This document shows, piece after piece, positions 20,798 through 29,380 of a stretch of DNA of 64,000 nt. The notes below the pieces were generated by a model, which was not told where the DNA came from, searched no databases, and saw only the letters and a program-made list of their open reading frames with translations. Every line of letters begins with the position of its first letter. The first letter of the stretch is position 1. Made by a program: the position numbers and the translations under genes. The stretch is from Micropterix aruncella (taxonomy: Eukaryota; Arthropoda; Insecta; Lepidoptera; Micropterigidae): the NCBI GenBank assembly GCA_944548615.1, contig OX155963.1, positions 29,591,659 to 29,655,658 on the forward strand, read 5' to 3'.

Positions 20798-23700
20798 TAA
20801 ATAAATAAATACAAACGGAGCTGCCATGGAATTCACCGACCGGAGTCGGGCCCATCATAATACTATTTTTTTACACTTCTGGGGGGTGAGCAGTGGATTC
20901 CGGACTTACGAACCGGCTGTGGTAGGTTTAGGACAGCTGTCTTGCCACATGTGAGCGTTCACCTTGCCACCCATTCACTCCCCCTTCGAAGCCATAGAAT
21001 TTGAGATGCGCAAATCGCAGTTTTAGATAATTTTTCTAAGAAAGAGTTGATTATTTTTCTGGAAAGGCCAAGATCTTTAAAGAGGTGAAATAGAGATTTA
21101 GCTGGCAGGCCACGAGCGCCAACTTCCACCGCGTGAAGGTGGACAGTGAAGCCGTTCCGGGTTACGGCATTTGCAAGATCATGGTATTTATTTAATTTGT
21201 ACTCGTGGTCTTTTGGGATATTTGATTCCCATGGAACAGTTAATTCTACGATAAGAGCCACCTTCCGAGATAGAGAGTAAAGAGTTATATCTGGACGGAG
21301 GGCTGTGCATCCGAGACTTTCAGGGAATTTATACTGCTTAGAGACCGAATCAACCTCCAGAAACCAATCTGTAGCTTTCTCGATTATTGAGAAAGGTTTT
21401 GTAGTTAAATGTTTTTTGCCTTTAGAGCCATCCCGCACAAACTGTATTGGGGGTTTGGAGGATACTGTCAAACCCTTGTTGGCACGAGCCACTGAGAGAC
21501 TAATTACCTCGCGAATAACAGCGAGAACTTTGTCATGGCGGTAAGTGTACCGTCCTTGATCTAAGGCCACCTTGCAGCCAGCTAGAATGTGTCTAGCTGT
21601 GCAAGGGGTATTGCTACAGAGGGGACAAGAACTATCCTCGGCAAAGCTCCAACGAGCGAGGTTACTGGGGTCTGGAAGTGTATGCTGAAAGGCATTCAAA
21701 TAAAATTTCAGCATCTCTGGCGTCCAGTCATAGAGCATTACCTTCCAGTGCATTGGAGGCGGAATGCAAAAGTCCCCAATTGTTGTCCAATCATTCTGGC
21801 ATTGAAGGCCAATAGCATGAGCCATACTCTTGCTGTCGTAATCTCCCCGCAAAAGAGACTTCTTCAAGTCCACGTCGCTCGTGGTTGTACTGCCATACCC
21901 CAGACCAGTGCCATTCTGGCTGATTCCAGTAAGGAACTTTTTGTGGAAGTCTACGCGGGCTTGTAGATCATTTGAATCACTACGGCCACTTATTACGTGC
22001 TTCGATATTGCCGGATCTTTGGAATTGCACAGAATCGAATTTTTGGTTATTCTGGAGTTGGCGTAGAGCAGAGAGGGCAGTTTAAGCGCTAGCCCAAAAT
22101 TTTGTTTGGACCTGAAGAGAGTCGAGGGGTCAGCTGGTTTGGCTAAGGACAGCCAGGATTTTAAACTAGCTGTCACCAGCGCATCTAGACGGGACAGTTG
22201 GGTTTTGGTAAAATCGTAAATAAGAAAGGGCCATGACAAATGTGACGTTAGATAATTGTCATAGATCCAGGCCTTACGAGGGCCAGAAATTAGCAAGGCA
22301 TCTATTTTCGCCAGGCAACTTTTGAAATGCTCTATAACATGATCGCCCGAGACGTCTTTTCCCTGATGGGTGATTTTTCTGCCGAGGAATTTGAAATGAT
22401 TGTTTGGGTCTATAAGGGAGATATTAGAGCCCTTATAGACCAATTTGGGGTCATAGGATGTAAATTTTGTGCCCATGCGGGCGAGTCCAAGGCAAAAACA
22501 TTTGGAGGACTTCACTTTTATACAGCCTGACCAGTCGCAGAAAAGCTCCACTTTCTGTAATAGCAGGGAAAGCTGCTTGGGGCTTCTGGTGATGAAAGTT
22601 AGGTCGTCGGCAAAAGCGAGGCACGACGAGGTGTATTGGCCGTCTGTTTTAAAACGGTAGCCCCACTTCCTGTCAAACTGGGTCAGGCTTTCCAGCAGTA
22701 TATTAAAAACTATATTAAAAATCGTCGGGGAGAGGCAACAGCCCTGAAATAGTCCAATTGAATATGGTATAGAGCGGGTAGTCCATTCTTGCGTTTTAAC
22801 ATGGAAAGTCAGACAGTTGTAGTAGGAGGCTACAATGTCACGCACGACTGGTGGGAAGTTGTACCAGCGGAGTGCAAAGTGGAGGAGACTGTGTCGGACT
22901 GACCCAAAGGCATTCTCTAGGTCGAGCCAGCATACATTGATTTGGCGTTCGTGCTGTCTCGCATCCTTGATGGCAGCAGCCAGGAGAGAATTGTGCTCGA
23001 GGCAGCCCGAGACGCCACGCATGAAGCCTTTTTGAACTGATACTCCAAGGTACTCATTCCGGTGCATGAATTCGCTCATCCTCGTGTGGACTATGCTAAA
23101 AAAGATTTTGGCCACAGTGTCTGTGAGAGCAATGGGCCGAGCGTCCTTTGGTCCGGTGCAAACTGGGACCTTCGGAATTAAGATGACTGTCGCTCGGCCA
23201 AAATTCTGTGGGACTACACCGCTATTCCATATATTTCGGAAGATGGATCCTAAATATTGCAGAAGGCAGGGGCATTTTTTGTATACTAAATAGGGAATAC
23301 CATCGGGACCCGGAGTAGAGCCCGACGGCTTCCTCTTTACTTGATTAAGAATCTCATCTAGAGATGGAGGTTGAGAAGCAAAAGCTACCGTAGGCAGGGG
23401 CGGAGGTGTAATGCCCGGTGGAGGGCTGTAATTATGGAGCCGCATTGGGTCCTCATACGTGGTCGAAAAATATTCCGTGGCCATTTCTTCCGGGATTTGG
23501 ATTTTTCCCTTGGCGGCAGACAAAACCGTTTTGCTGTAGTTAAAACGGTTTTTGTCGAACCGGGCTTCCTCTTTGGATTTGAGAAATGCTGCCTTGCGCT
23601 TGTCGTTTTGCGTTGCTACGCTCTGTATGAGTTTTAGTATAGAGCGGTACGCGCGCGAGAAGTTGTGGCAGAGGGCTTTATCCCCGGCTTTCTTGGCTTC

Positions 23701-24399
23701 ACGTAACTGGCGACGAAGTAGCCGCTTCTGCCTACGGAGCTTTGCCTTAAATGCGTTTTCTCTGTGAACCGGGTCGACATGGGTAGATTTAGGGTAAACA
23801 CCCGAGAAGTATTCATGGACCGCCACCTGGAAGGACGACAGCTGGACGCTGGCAGGGGCATTACGGTTCACAGAGTGGTCAAGAATAGAAGTTAAATTAT
23901 TATTATGAAATTCCCAGTCCTCTTTCGCAAGTGAAGGGAATTTTAGAGGAGGGAAGGATACGATTTGCGCGGGTAGAGGAGACCGGTCGGGTGACAAACT
24001 GCGGGCAGATGTGGAGTCAAGGGACATGTGAGGTTCAACTCTGTCCGTGACTCCTTGCGACGGTTTAAGACACTGACGTGCAGCGTCGCTATCATCGTGC
24101 CCAGCAATGTGTTTTTTTAACCATGCTAATCGTTTATATTGTTTCCCGCAGATAGGACAAGCAAGGTCCGGTGTCGTTTTAGCCGTGTCGTTGTTTGGGG
24201 TTTCAACTGGGGTAGCGGGAATTCTCCCCCCCTGATAGGCCGCTTGGGGGCATATTTCCTTTTTTTTCTTTTTTGCTTTATATATAATCGGGTCTGGCTT
24301 GCAAGGCCATCGACCAGATGCGTTCTTTCACGCCGTCCACCGTCTCTCCGGCTGTCACAACTCTTTCGTTGTTGTCATCCTGATGATCAGGGGGTTTAC
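20798..24399 (-). mobile_element. Full-length REL-endonuclease non-LTR retrotransposon
   Basis: About 3.6 kb on the minus strand. The 5' end is near 24,399 (GTAAACCCCC), then comes one long open frame, then a ~160-bp 3' UTR ending in a TATTTATTTATTTA tail at 20,798. The 3' end is fixed by comparison with the truncated copies at 24,400-24,508 and 46,755-47,780. The single ORF with an N-terminal zinc finger and a C-terminal restriction-like endonuclease places it among R2/NeSL/HERO-type elements. I cannot name the clade without a tree. The upstream neighbour is a 109-bp piece of its own 3' UTR, head to tail. Confidence 0.9.
20959..24327 (-). CDS. R2/NeSL-type ORF: C2H2 finger, RT, REL endonuclease
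   Basis: Target-primed reverse transcriptase with its own endonuclease. From the first Met (24,027) the protein is 1,022 residues, but the frame is open for 100 codons upstream to a stop at 24,328. That extension holds a C2H2 finger (Cys codons 24,157-24,159 and 24,148-24,150; His codons 24,109-24,111 and 24,097-24,099; spacing C-x2-C-x12-H-x3-H) and has no in-frame Met. Initiation is therefore probably non-AUG, as proposed for R2. Numbering from the Met: TPGPDGIP at 238-245, motif A CWLDLENAFGSV with D369, motif B GLFQGCCLSP at 425-434, motif C AFADD with D474 and D475. The endonuclease has a CCHC knuckle (C801, C804, H813, C818), RHDKVL at 830-835, then PD (912-913), fourteen residues, and E928 in ELTVPWE. 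No stops or shifts were seen, so it may be functional. Confidence 0.93.
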   Translation of the reverse strand, partial: KNASGRWPCKPDPIIYKAKKKKKEICPQAAYQGGRIPATPVETPNNDTAKTTPDLACPICGKQYKRLAWLKKHIAGHDDSDAARQCLKPSQGVTDRVEPHMSLDSTSARSLSPDRSPLPAQIVSFPPLKFPSLAKEDWEFHNNNLTSILDHSVNRNAPASVQLSSFQVAVHEYFSGVYPKSTHVDPVHRENAFKAKLRRQKRLLRRQLREAKKAGDKALCHNFSRAYRSILKLIQSVATQNDKRKAAFLKSKEEARFDKNRFNYSKTVLSAAKGKIQIPEEMATEYFSTTYEDPMRLHNYSPPPGITPPPLPTVAFASQPPSLDEILNQVKRKPSGSTPGPDGIPYLVYKKCPCLLQYLGSIFRNIWNSGVVPQNFGRATVILIPKVPVCTGPKDARPIALTDTVAKIFFSIVHTRMSEFMHRNEYLGVSVQKGFMRGVSGCLEHNSLLAAAIKDARQHERQINVCWLDLENAFGSVRHSLLHFALRWYNFPPVVRDIVASYYNCLTFHVKTQEWTTRSIPYSIGLFQGCCLSPTIFNIVFNILLESLTQFDRKWGYRFKTDGQYTSSCLAFADDLTFITRSPKQLSLLLQKVELFCDWSGCIKVKSSKCFCLGLARMGTKFTSYDPKLVYKGSNISLIDPNNHFKFLGRKITHQGKDVSGDHVIEHFKSCLAKIDALLISGPRKAWIYDNYLTSHLSWPFLIYDFTKTQLSRLDALVTASLKSWLSLAKPADPSTLFRSKQNFGLALKLPSLLYANSRITKNSILCNSKDPAISKHVISGRSDSNDLQARVDFHKKFLTGISQNGTGLGYGSTTTSDVDLKKSLLRGDYDSKSMAHAIGLQCQNDWTTIGDFCIPPPMHWKVMLYDWTPEMLKFYLNAFQHTLPDPSNLARWSFAEDSSCPLCSNTPCTARHILAGCKVALDQGRYTYRHDKVLAVIREVISLSVARANKGLTVSSKPPIQFVRDGSKGKKHLTTKPFSIIEKATDWFLEVDSVSKQYKFPESLGCTALRPDITLYSLSRKVALIVELTVPWESNIPKDHEYKLNKYHDLANAVTRNGFTVHLHAVEVGARGLPAKSLFHLFKDLGLSRKIINSFLEKLSKTAICASQILWLRRGSEWVAR

Positions 24400-24508
24400 A
24401 ATAAATACAAACGGAGCTGCCATGGAATTCACCGACCGGAGTCGGGCCCATCATAATACTATTTTTTTACACTTCTGGGGGGTGAGCAGTGGATTCCGGA
24501 CTTACGAA
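24400..24508 (-). mobile_element. Severely 5'-truncated REL element (3' UTR only)
   Basis: Matches the 3' UTR at about 20,803-20,912 base for base over about 100 bp and ends in TATTTATT directly before the 5' end of the full-length element. It abuts Penelope-like sequence on the other side (CCCC then GTTCGTAAGTCC). It looks like an earlier, extremely truncated insertion whose tail became the target of the full-length copy. Units 2 and 3 carry it at 31,511-31,619 and 39,471-39,579. Confidence 0.85.
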
Positions 24509-25170
24509 CGGGGATTCGAAATGGTGGTGGGGGGATTTCGAAAATCCTCGTGCATACCTACAACAATCACTGTATCCTATCTTACGTCCTTGCGTTGGGC
24601 TTTCGGCGGTGGGAACATTTTAAGAAGAAGGTTCCACGTAGAAGAGAGTTTGTAACCGTCGCGCGTCGTCTCTAATAAAGTTCGGGGTTCTTCTTATTTC
24701 AATGGCTTCCCGGATCATGCGAGGAAAGTAAAATTGTTCTTTGGATAATGGGATTTTGAAACTGCAGCCAGTGGTTACTTCCGCTATCCAATATATGTTT
24801 GCAGATCGCCGATTTTTCTCGCTAAACGTTTTAACAGCTTTGATGTGTTCTGTCAGTCGCGTGGCTATGGGCCGTTTCGTTTGTCCAACGTAGGATAGAC
24901 CGCAACTGCATTCGACTTTATACACACGGGGTTCGCAGTTGTATTACATCCTTTACTGGCCTCAAAAATCGAGCTACATTTTGAGTCGGCTTGAAAATCG
25001 TTTTCATATCGAATTTGTTTAGTATCTTACTTATTCGATCTTACTTATTGTGTTTACGATGTTTAGTATCTTACTTATTATGTTTAAGATCTTACGATGT
25101 TTAGTATCTTACTTATTGTTTAGTATCTTACTTACGCCCTTGACGTATAGTAATAAAGCTCTTGATCTGC
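24509..25170 (-). pseudogene. Penelope-like GIY-YIG endonuclease fragment, unit 1
   Basis: A 101-codon frame (24,925-24,620) begins MYKVECSCGLSYVGQTKRP, then ATRLTEHIKAVK. VY....CG..YVGQTKR......EH is the GIY-YIG signature of Penelope-like elements. Upstream on the same strand, after frameshifts, are DMKTIFKPTQNVARFLRPVK and LLYVKGV, the linker that joins reverse transcriptase to endonuclease in these elements. The polymerase itself is missing. A short repeat with TTTAGTATCTTACTTATT (about 25,018-25,135) has expanded inside the linker here and in unit 2 but not in unit 3. Confidence 0.85.
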
Positions 25171-25840
25171 TCGGTTTATGGATTTCGTCTGTATTGGATC
25201 GTGTGCGTGTGTCGTGATATTTTCGTTATACGTTTAATATATTGACCAATATCGGTATTGCATCAATAATATTGACCGTGTAAAGTAGGCTTTAGAGAAC
25301 TAAAATTTGGTACACAGATACCTTTTTGAACCGAAATAATTCTGTAAAATTGTTGGATTAACTTTGGTTAAAAATGTATCGCATACAAGTGTCACAAATA
25401 ATATTTAAAATTCACCATATTTAAGAAAACACTCATTTTAACAAAAATACCATTTTAATACCATGGAAAATTCTGAAAATTTGCTACGAATTGGCGCGAG
25501 GGGAGAGAGGCTCGCCCTCTTTCGGGGGAGGGGGAGAGGAAGGGATTGTTGGAAGGTGTGCTTGTCTACTCGCCGGGATAGTCTTAGGCTGACACAACGG
25601 ATTTAAAAATATATCATTTACTTTCAATAAACATAAAAGTATTTTAGGCGTTCTACTTTAACCCTAGATTACTAAACTATATTCACAGTTACATCCGTCG
25701 AGTGGATTAAGCAATGAAATACCATAGATATAAGCAATATTATTTAATAACAACAGGAATTTCTTACATTGCACCAAAGGGTTGTAAAATAGGAACTAAA
25801 TATAATATGAACAAAGTATTTATCAAAACATCATTCCGCA
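25171..25840. other. Unassigned part of unit 1
   Basis: AT-rich with a G-rich patch at about 25,495-25,550. Probably more decayed Penelope-like or flanking DNA. No frame recognised. Repeated in units 2 and 3. Confidence 0.45.
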
Positions 25841-26116
25841 CCACATAGGGTAAGAGCTATGGGTGCGGGATAAGAGGGATGAAGTAAGTTAGGGTAAGAG
25901 GGATGGTTACCACATAGGGTAAGAGCTATGGGTGCGGGATAAGAGGGATGAAGTAGGGTAGGGTAAGAGGGATGATTACCACACAGGGGAAGAGCTATGG
26001 GTGCGGGATAAGAGGGATGAAGTAAGGTAGGGTAAGAGGGATGGTTACCACATAGGGTAAGAGCTATGGATGCGGGATAAGAGGGATGAAGTAAGGTAGG
26101 GTAATAGAAATGGTTT
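25841..26116 (+). repeat. 69-bp minisatellite, four copies
   Basis: CCACATAGGG-type starts at 25,841, 25,910, 25,979 and 26,048 give an exact 69-bp period. Each unit holds several GGGTAAGAG, GGGATAAGAGGGATG and GGGTGCGGG blocks, so the plus strand is G-rich. Units differ by a few substitutions. Confidence 0.95.
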
Positions 26117-26229
26117 ATGGACCTCTAAAAAAAAGAATGGTTGCCTACTGTAGCGGATAGAAGCCTAGCGTTAAAAATGATTTCTGAACTTGTAATATTT
26201 TCTTCATTTTCATTATGAGAACTGTAATT

Positions 26230-26500
26230 TTATATTCTTCTATTTCTTAAAGCTATTCCTTTTTTGGTTTTTTCTTTTTTTCCGGTTGCTATCTTTTCTT
26301 TAGATTGCTTTTTTTTCGCTGTTGTTCGGTTTAGTTCGCTGGGTCTACACCGAGAACCCAATATGCATCTGTGGAACGCTACAGGCTGAAGACCACCTCC
26401 GATCCTTCCAGCAACTGTCAACCTCCACCCCACACCAGGATCTACAAGAGGCAAACGACAAGGAAATCCAACCTAAATTATCCCGGACGCGTTAACGAAC
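26230..26500 (+). pseudogene. Non-LTR reverse transcriptase extreme C-terminus
   Basis: The plus frame near 26,360-26,475 reads PICICGTLQAEDHL and then DLQEANDKEI. A C.CG..QAEDHLL block followed by DL..AND is the zinc-binding tail of several insect LINE polymerases. Upstream is a T-rich, frame-broken stretch. Copies lie at about 33,341-33,611 and 41,287-41,540. Confidence 0.45.
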
Positions 26501-27065
26501 GAACGACAAAACAGACGAAGAAAAATTTTTTATTTGTTGACGACGTGTTGTTGAAATAGTGCTAAAATCTACTATGCTCTGGCCATATTTTTAATTCCCC
26601 CTTTACTCTTTGAATTTGAAGTTTCACATTCCATTTCGGCGAATATGAAAGTTTTTCCGACATAACATTTATTACTGATCATGGAGACACTCTTTATTAT
26701 TATTATTATTATTAGTTTTTTTATTATTATTATATTTGGGAAACAGACAGTAAAAAAAACACATTTTCTAAATCAAAATATAACAAACATAAACCATTTA
26801 TATGTTTCCACCTATTAAACGGTCATATTTATTTATTTTATTTATTTATGGTAATGTTCATAATATGCAACAAGCGTAACAAATCATAATGTATATCTAT
26901 ACTTTAAATAAAACCCACAGCAAGTTGTGTCATGTTTATAGTGAAAATCGGTCCCATGTCGCTCAACTAAGTAAACGCTTGTTCTAGGGCAAACACTTTA
27001 AACAAATACTAGTTTAAAAAAGAAGACATCGACGTGTTCTTTTTTTTCATAATAGTCAATCTATA
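26501..27065. other. Unassigned part of unit 1
   Basis: AT-rich, with a TTA microsatellite at about 26,693-26,740. Repeated in units 2 and 3. Confidence 0.5.
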
Positions 27066-27635
27066 TCTATATATATATAAAACAAAGTCGAGTTTGTTAG
27101 AACACCTCAAATCGAGAATGGCTGGACCGATTTTCCTGGTTTTTGATTTGTTGTATTTGTCTCCGTCCCGAATAGCAGAATAACTATTAAAAACAACAAT
27201 TGGAAAATTGACGAAAAATTAAAATAAAAGAAAAAACATTTTCCCATACAAAATGTAAATCCGTGTTTTTCTCATGGTCAGTTGTACGTGGCATGTTCAG
27301 GTGTCGACAAATCATCCGCTTTTTTTGTTCTTGCGCCTAATAAAAAAACAAAAAATGTCGTATATCACAAGGTGCTTCAATGAAGAGAATTATGTAAACC
27401 GAGTGCATCCCATGCTGCACAATATGTAAATAGATTAATTCAATCATGTCTTGCTGACACGCGATTGATATACTTAATTTTTGTACTTTTATGTTTCTTA
27501 TTGTGTTATTATCTTAATAAAGTAGTGAACTTAATATTTATTTTGTATTCATTTTATAACTTTTATAAGTTCAGCTAATCTGTAACACGACATTGATTTA
27601 CTGTTAGGCTGTACGAAGTTTGCCGGGACAGCTAG
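27066..27635 (+). mobile_element. Non-autonomous Helitron, unit 1
   Basis: Starts TCTATATATATATAAAAC and ends GCCGGGACAGCTAG, followed by T. TC at the 5' end and CTAG at the 3' end without inverted repeats or target duplication are Helitron hallmarks. The phrase GGCTGGACCGATTTTC is common in lepidopteran Helitrons. No Rep/helicase ORF. Also at 35,032-35,595, 42,131-42,713 and 52,752-53,290. Confidence 0.85.
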
Positions 27636-27809
27636 TCTAAATATAAAATCAGTCTTTCTTTGTCAGCTCTACAGAACACCAGTCGCCTAGGAAGATGAGT
27701 TCTTCCTGGCAGGTGCAATCTCTGATGGCGGCTGGACATTAAAACTCATAAGGCGGGCTGGCGCCGAATTCATTTCCAAGGCACGCCTTCGCTTCGCAAT
27801 CGAAATGAG

Positions 27810-28511
27810 TTAATAGAAAAAATACATTTTTTAAAACAAGCTTCTATTAAAGTGCTCTGTCCCGAGCCAACCCTGGGTGCAGCAGCCATGTCATAGTGGA
27901 ACTTAGAACAGGCTATCGTTATTTAATGCTACACAGTATTTCGTGATTTGCTTTTGACCGTTGATGAGTCCCTTCGTTGAAAGCCAAATCTGGGTGCAGC
28001 ATATCGCGATGAAACTTAAACTTAAACTCTTCTTAATTCCTTACCCACAGAAATAGATATCTTTTGTATATCCCTTTGGCAGCTAAAAAAGCAACTCCCT
28101 GCTATCTCATGTTTACCATAATCTGTCTTTTATTTAGTTTTATATTTTTATGTTTTTTTCTTGTTCAATGTTAGCATTAATTTAGTTATGTAAGTCATTT
28201 ATTTTTAGAATTACACTCTAGCTTTAATATTCAAGGGCGAATTGGATTCATCTGTAATGCTCTTGAATACTATTTGAAACTAATAAATAATAATAATAAT
28301 AACGGGCTGTCATAATTGAATGCGTATACAGCATTTCGTTTCTGCTGTTGGCCATTGAGGAGTCCCCTCGTTGGAATCCAACCCTAGATGCAGCAGCCCT
28401 ATCGCGGTAAAACTTAGAACGGGCTATCATAATAGAATTCGTATACAAAATTGTGTGTCTGTGCTGTTGACCGTGGAAGAGTATCCTCGCCGGGAGCTGA
28501 TACTGGGTATA
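27810..28511 (+). mobile_element. 117-bp-repeat composite element, unit 1
   Basis: Same left flank as at 14,110, then about two 117-bp units (27,850-28,030), a LINE 3' UTR insertion (28,031-28,295), and about 1.7 further units to GATACTGGGTATAG at 28,511. The right flank resumes at 29,161 after a LINE insertion. The minus frame across 28,296-28,500 keeps the 39-codon periodicity. Confidence 0.75.
28031..28295 (+). mobile_element. LINE 3' UTR solo copy
   Basis: A ~265-bp block from CTCTTCTTAATTCCTTACCC to CTATTTGAAACTAATAAATA and an AAT-repeat tail, interrupting a 117-bp unit. The same block stands alone at 57,567-57,832, which defines its limits. It is a 5'-truncated retrotransposon copy without coding sequence. 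Unit copies are at 35,991-36,255 and 43,123-43,398. Confidence 0.75.
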
Positions 28512-29160
28512 GGAAACCATTTTTTTCAAGGAAACCATTTAGTCGTTTTTCGGTGATCCTCTCCAGAATTTTTGAGAAATTGCTACTGGTCGATAATTTT
28601 CTACGCTCGTGGGATCGCCCTTTTTTATATATCGGTGTAATCTTGGCTACTTTGTAACAATCTGGCAATATTCCCTCTGAAAAGCTTAAATTGTAAAGAT
28701 TGTTAGACAAGGTGCCAGTACCTACACGTTTATGGATTTTAATTACACTAACAGGTATGTCATCGAGAGCAGTTGATTTTTTGTTCTTTGGAGAGTCGAT
28801 ACATTTTTCTATTTCTTGATTGTTGATCGATAGTTTGATCCTTATTAAATATAGTTTATGTAGAACTCTTTGGATGCTTTCTATTTTTCTAGTTTTTATA
28901 TATTTTTGTTATTGAATTGCTGATTCTCTATGTTTTCTCATTATTTATGTTGTTTTTTATTATTCTAGTTTTTATGTCGTTGTTATTGATTTTTTGAATT
29001 TCTATGTTTTTTTTTAATTATTAGTTTTTTATAGACTTTTTTATAATTTTATGAGTAATTTGAAATGTAATTTTATTTGTAGAAATACCACTAGATATGT
29101 AATTTCTATACCCAGATCGGGTTTTTGAATAGAAATTATTCTTATTCTTATTCTTATTCT
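28512..29160 (+). mobile_element. 5'-inverted (twin-primed) LINE insertion, unit 1
   Basis: The left part (28,512-28,845) encodes a jockey/CR1-type reverse transcriptase finger region on the minus strand (NLSFSEGILPDCYKVAKITP, PIYKKG, SNFSKILERITEKRLNGFLE). The right part is a 3' UTR on the plus strand ending in an ATTCTT-repeat tail. At 15,300-15,345 the host repeat lacks this insert (CTGGGTATAGAATCAGG). An antisense 5' part joined to a sense 3' part with a tail is the classic product of twin priming. TATA on both sides may be a short target duplication. Confidence 0.75.
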
Positions 29161-29380
29161 ATAATCGGGCCATACTCACCACAAGAATGCGTTGTCATCG
29201 GAACTGAACCAAAATGTAAAATTTCAACTTTATAGGATAAGATGAAGTGGTTCTAATTCAGCTTGCAATATTAGACCTCAGCAAACTAACAAACATTGCA
29301 AGATAGTTTGGCGCTATGTAAGAATACACATATACACACACACACACATACACACCCACAGAGAGCCATACAGATAAACA
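29161..29380 (+). repeat. Composite element 3' flank and CA microsatellite
   Basis: Matches 15,330-15,440 (GCGTTGTCATCGGAACTGAA onward), followed by a CA-rich tract at 29,328-29,360. Ends at the unit 1/unit 2 junction CAGATAAACA|GGCC. Confidence 0.8.

Larger units (their letters stand above)
22270..29380. repeat. Tandem segmental duplication, unit 1 (7,111 bp)
   Basis: Runs from inside the REL element (GGCCTTACGAGGG) to CAGATAAACA. It repeats at 29,381 and 37,341. Units 1 and 2 are almost identical apart from the ~849-bp insert in unit 2. Contents, left to right: 5' part of the REL element, its 109-bp UTR piece, Penelope GIY-YIG fragment, 69-bp minisatellite, LINE tail fragment, Helitron, 117-bp repeat composite, 5'-inverted LINE, CA-rich microsatellite. 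Confidence 0.92.

Noticed and set aside
20803..24508. Direct repeats of about 100 bp flanking the REL ORF, suggesting LTRs
   Set aside because: The repeat is the element's own 3' UTR, and the domains (REL endonuclease, no protease, RNase H or integrase) are those of a non-LTR element. A truncated copy head to tail explains it.
21305..24655. Many plus-strand frames of 60-125 codons over the REL element and its copies
   Set aside because: All are shadows of the minus-strand ORF and recur only because the DNA is triplicated.
24620..24925. GIY-YIG frame as a first ORF of the REL retrotransposon
   Set aside because: The linker upstream and terminal block downstream match Penelope-like elements. 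A truncated REL copy separates it from the RT. It is better explained as a nested older element.
25841..26116. CRISPR-like array
   Set aside because: The whole 69-bp unit repeats without unique spacers and the genome is eukaryotic. It is a minisatellite.
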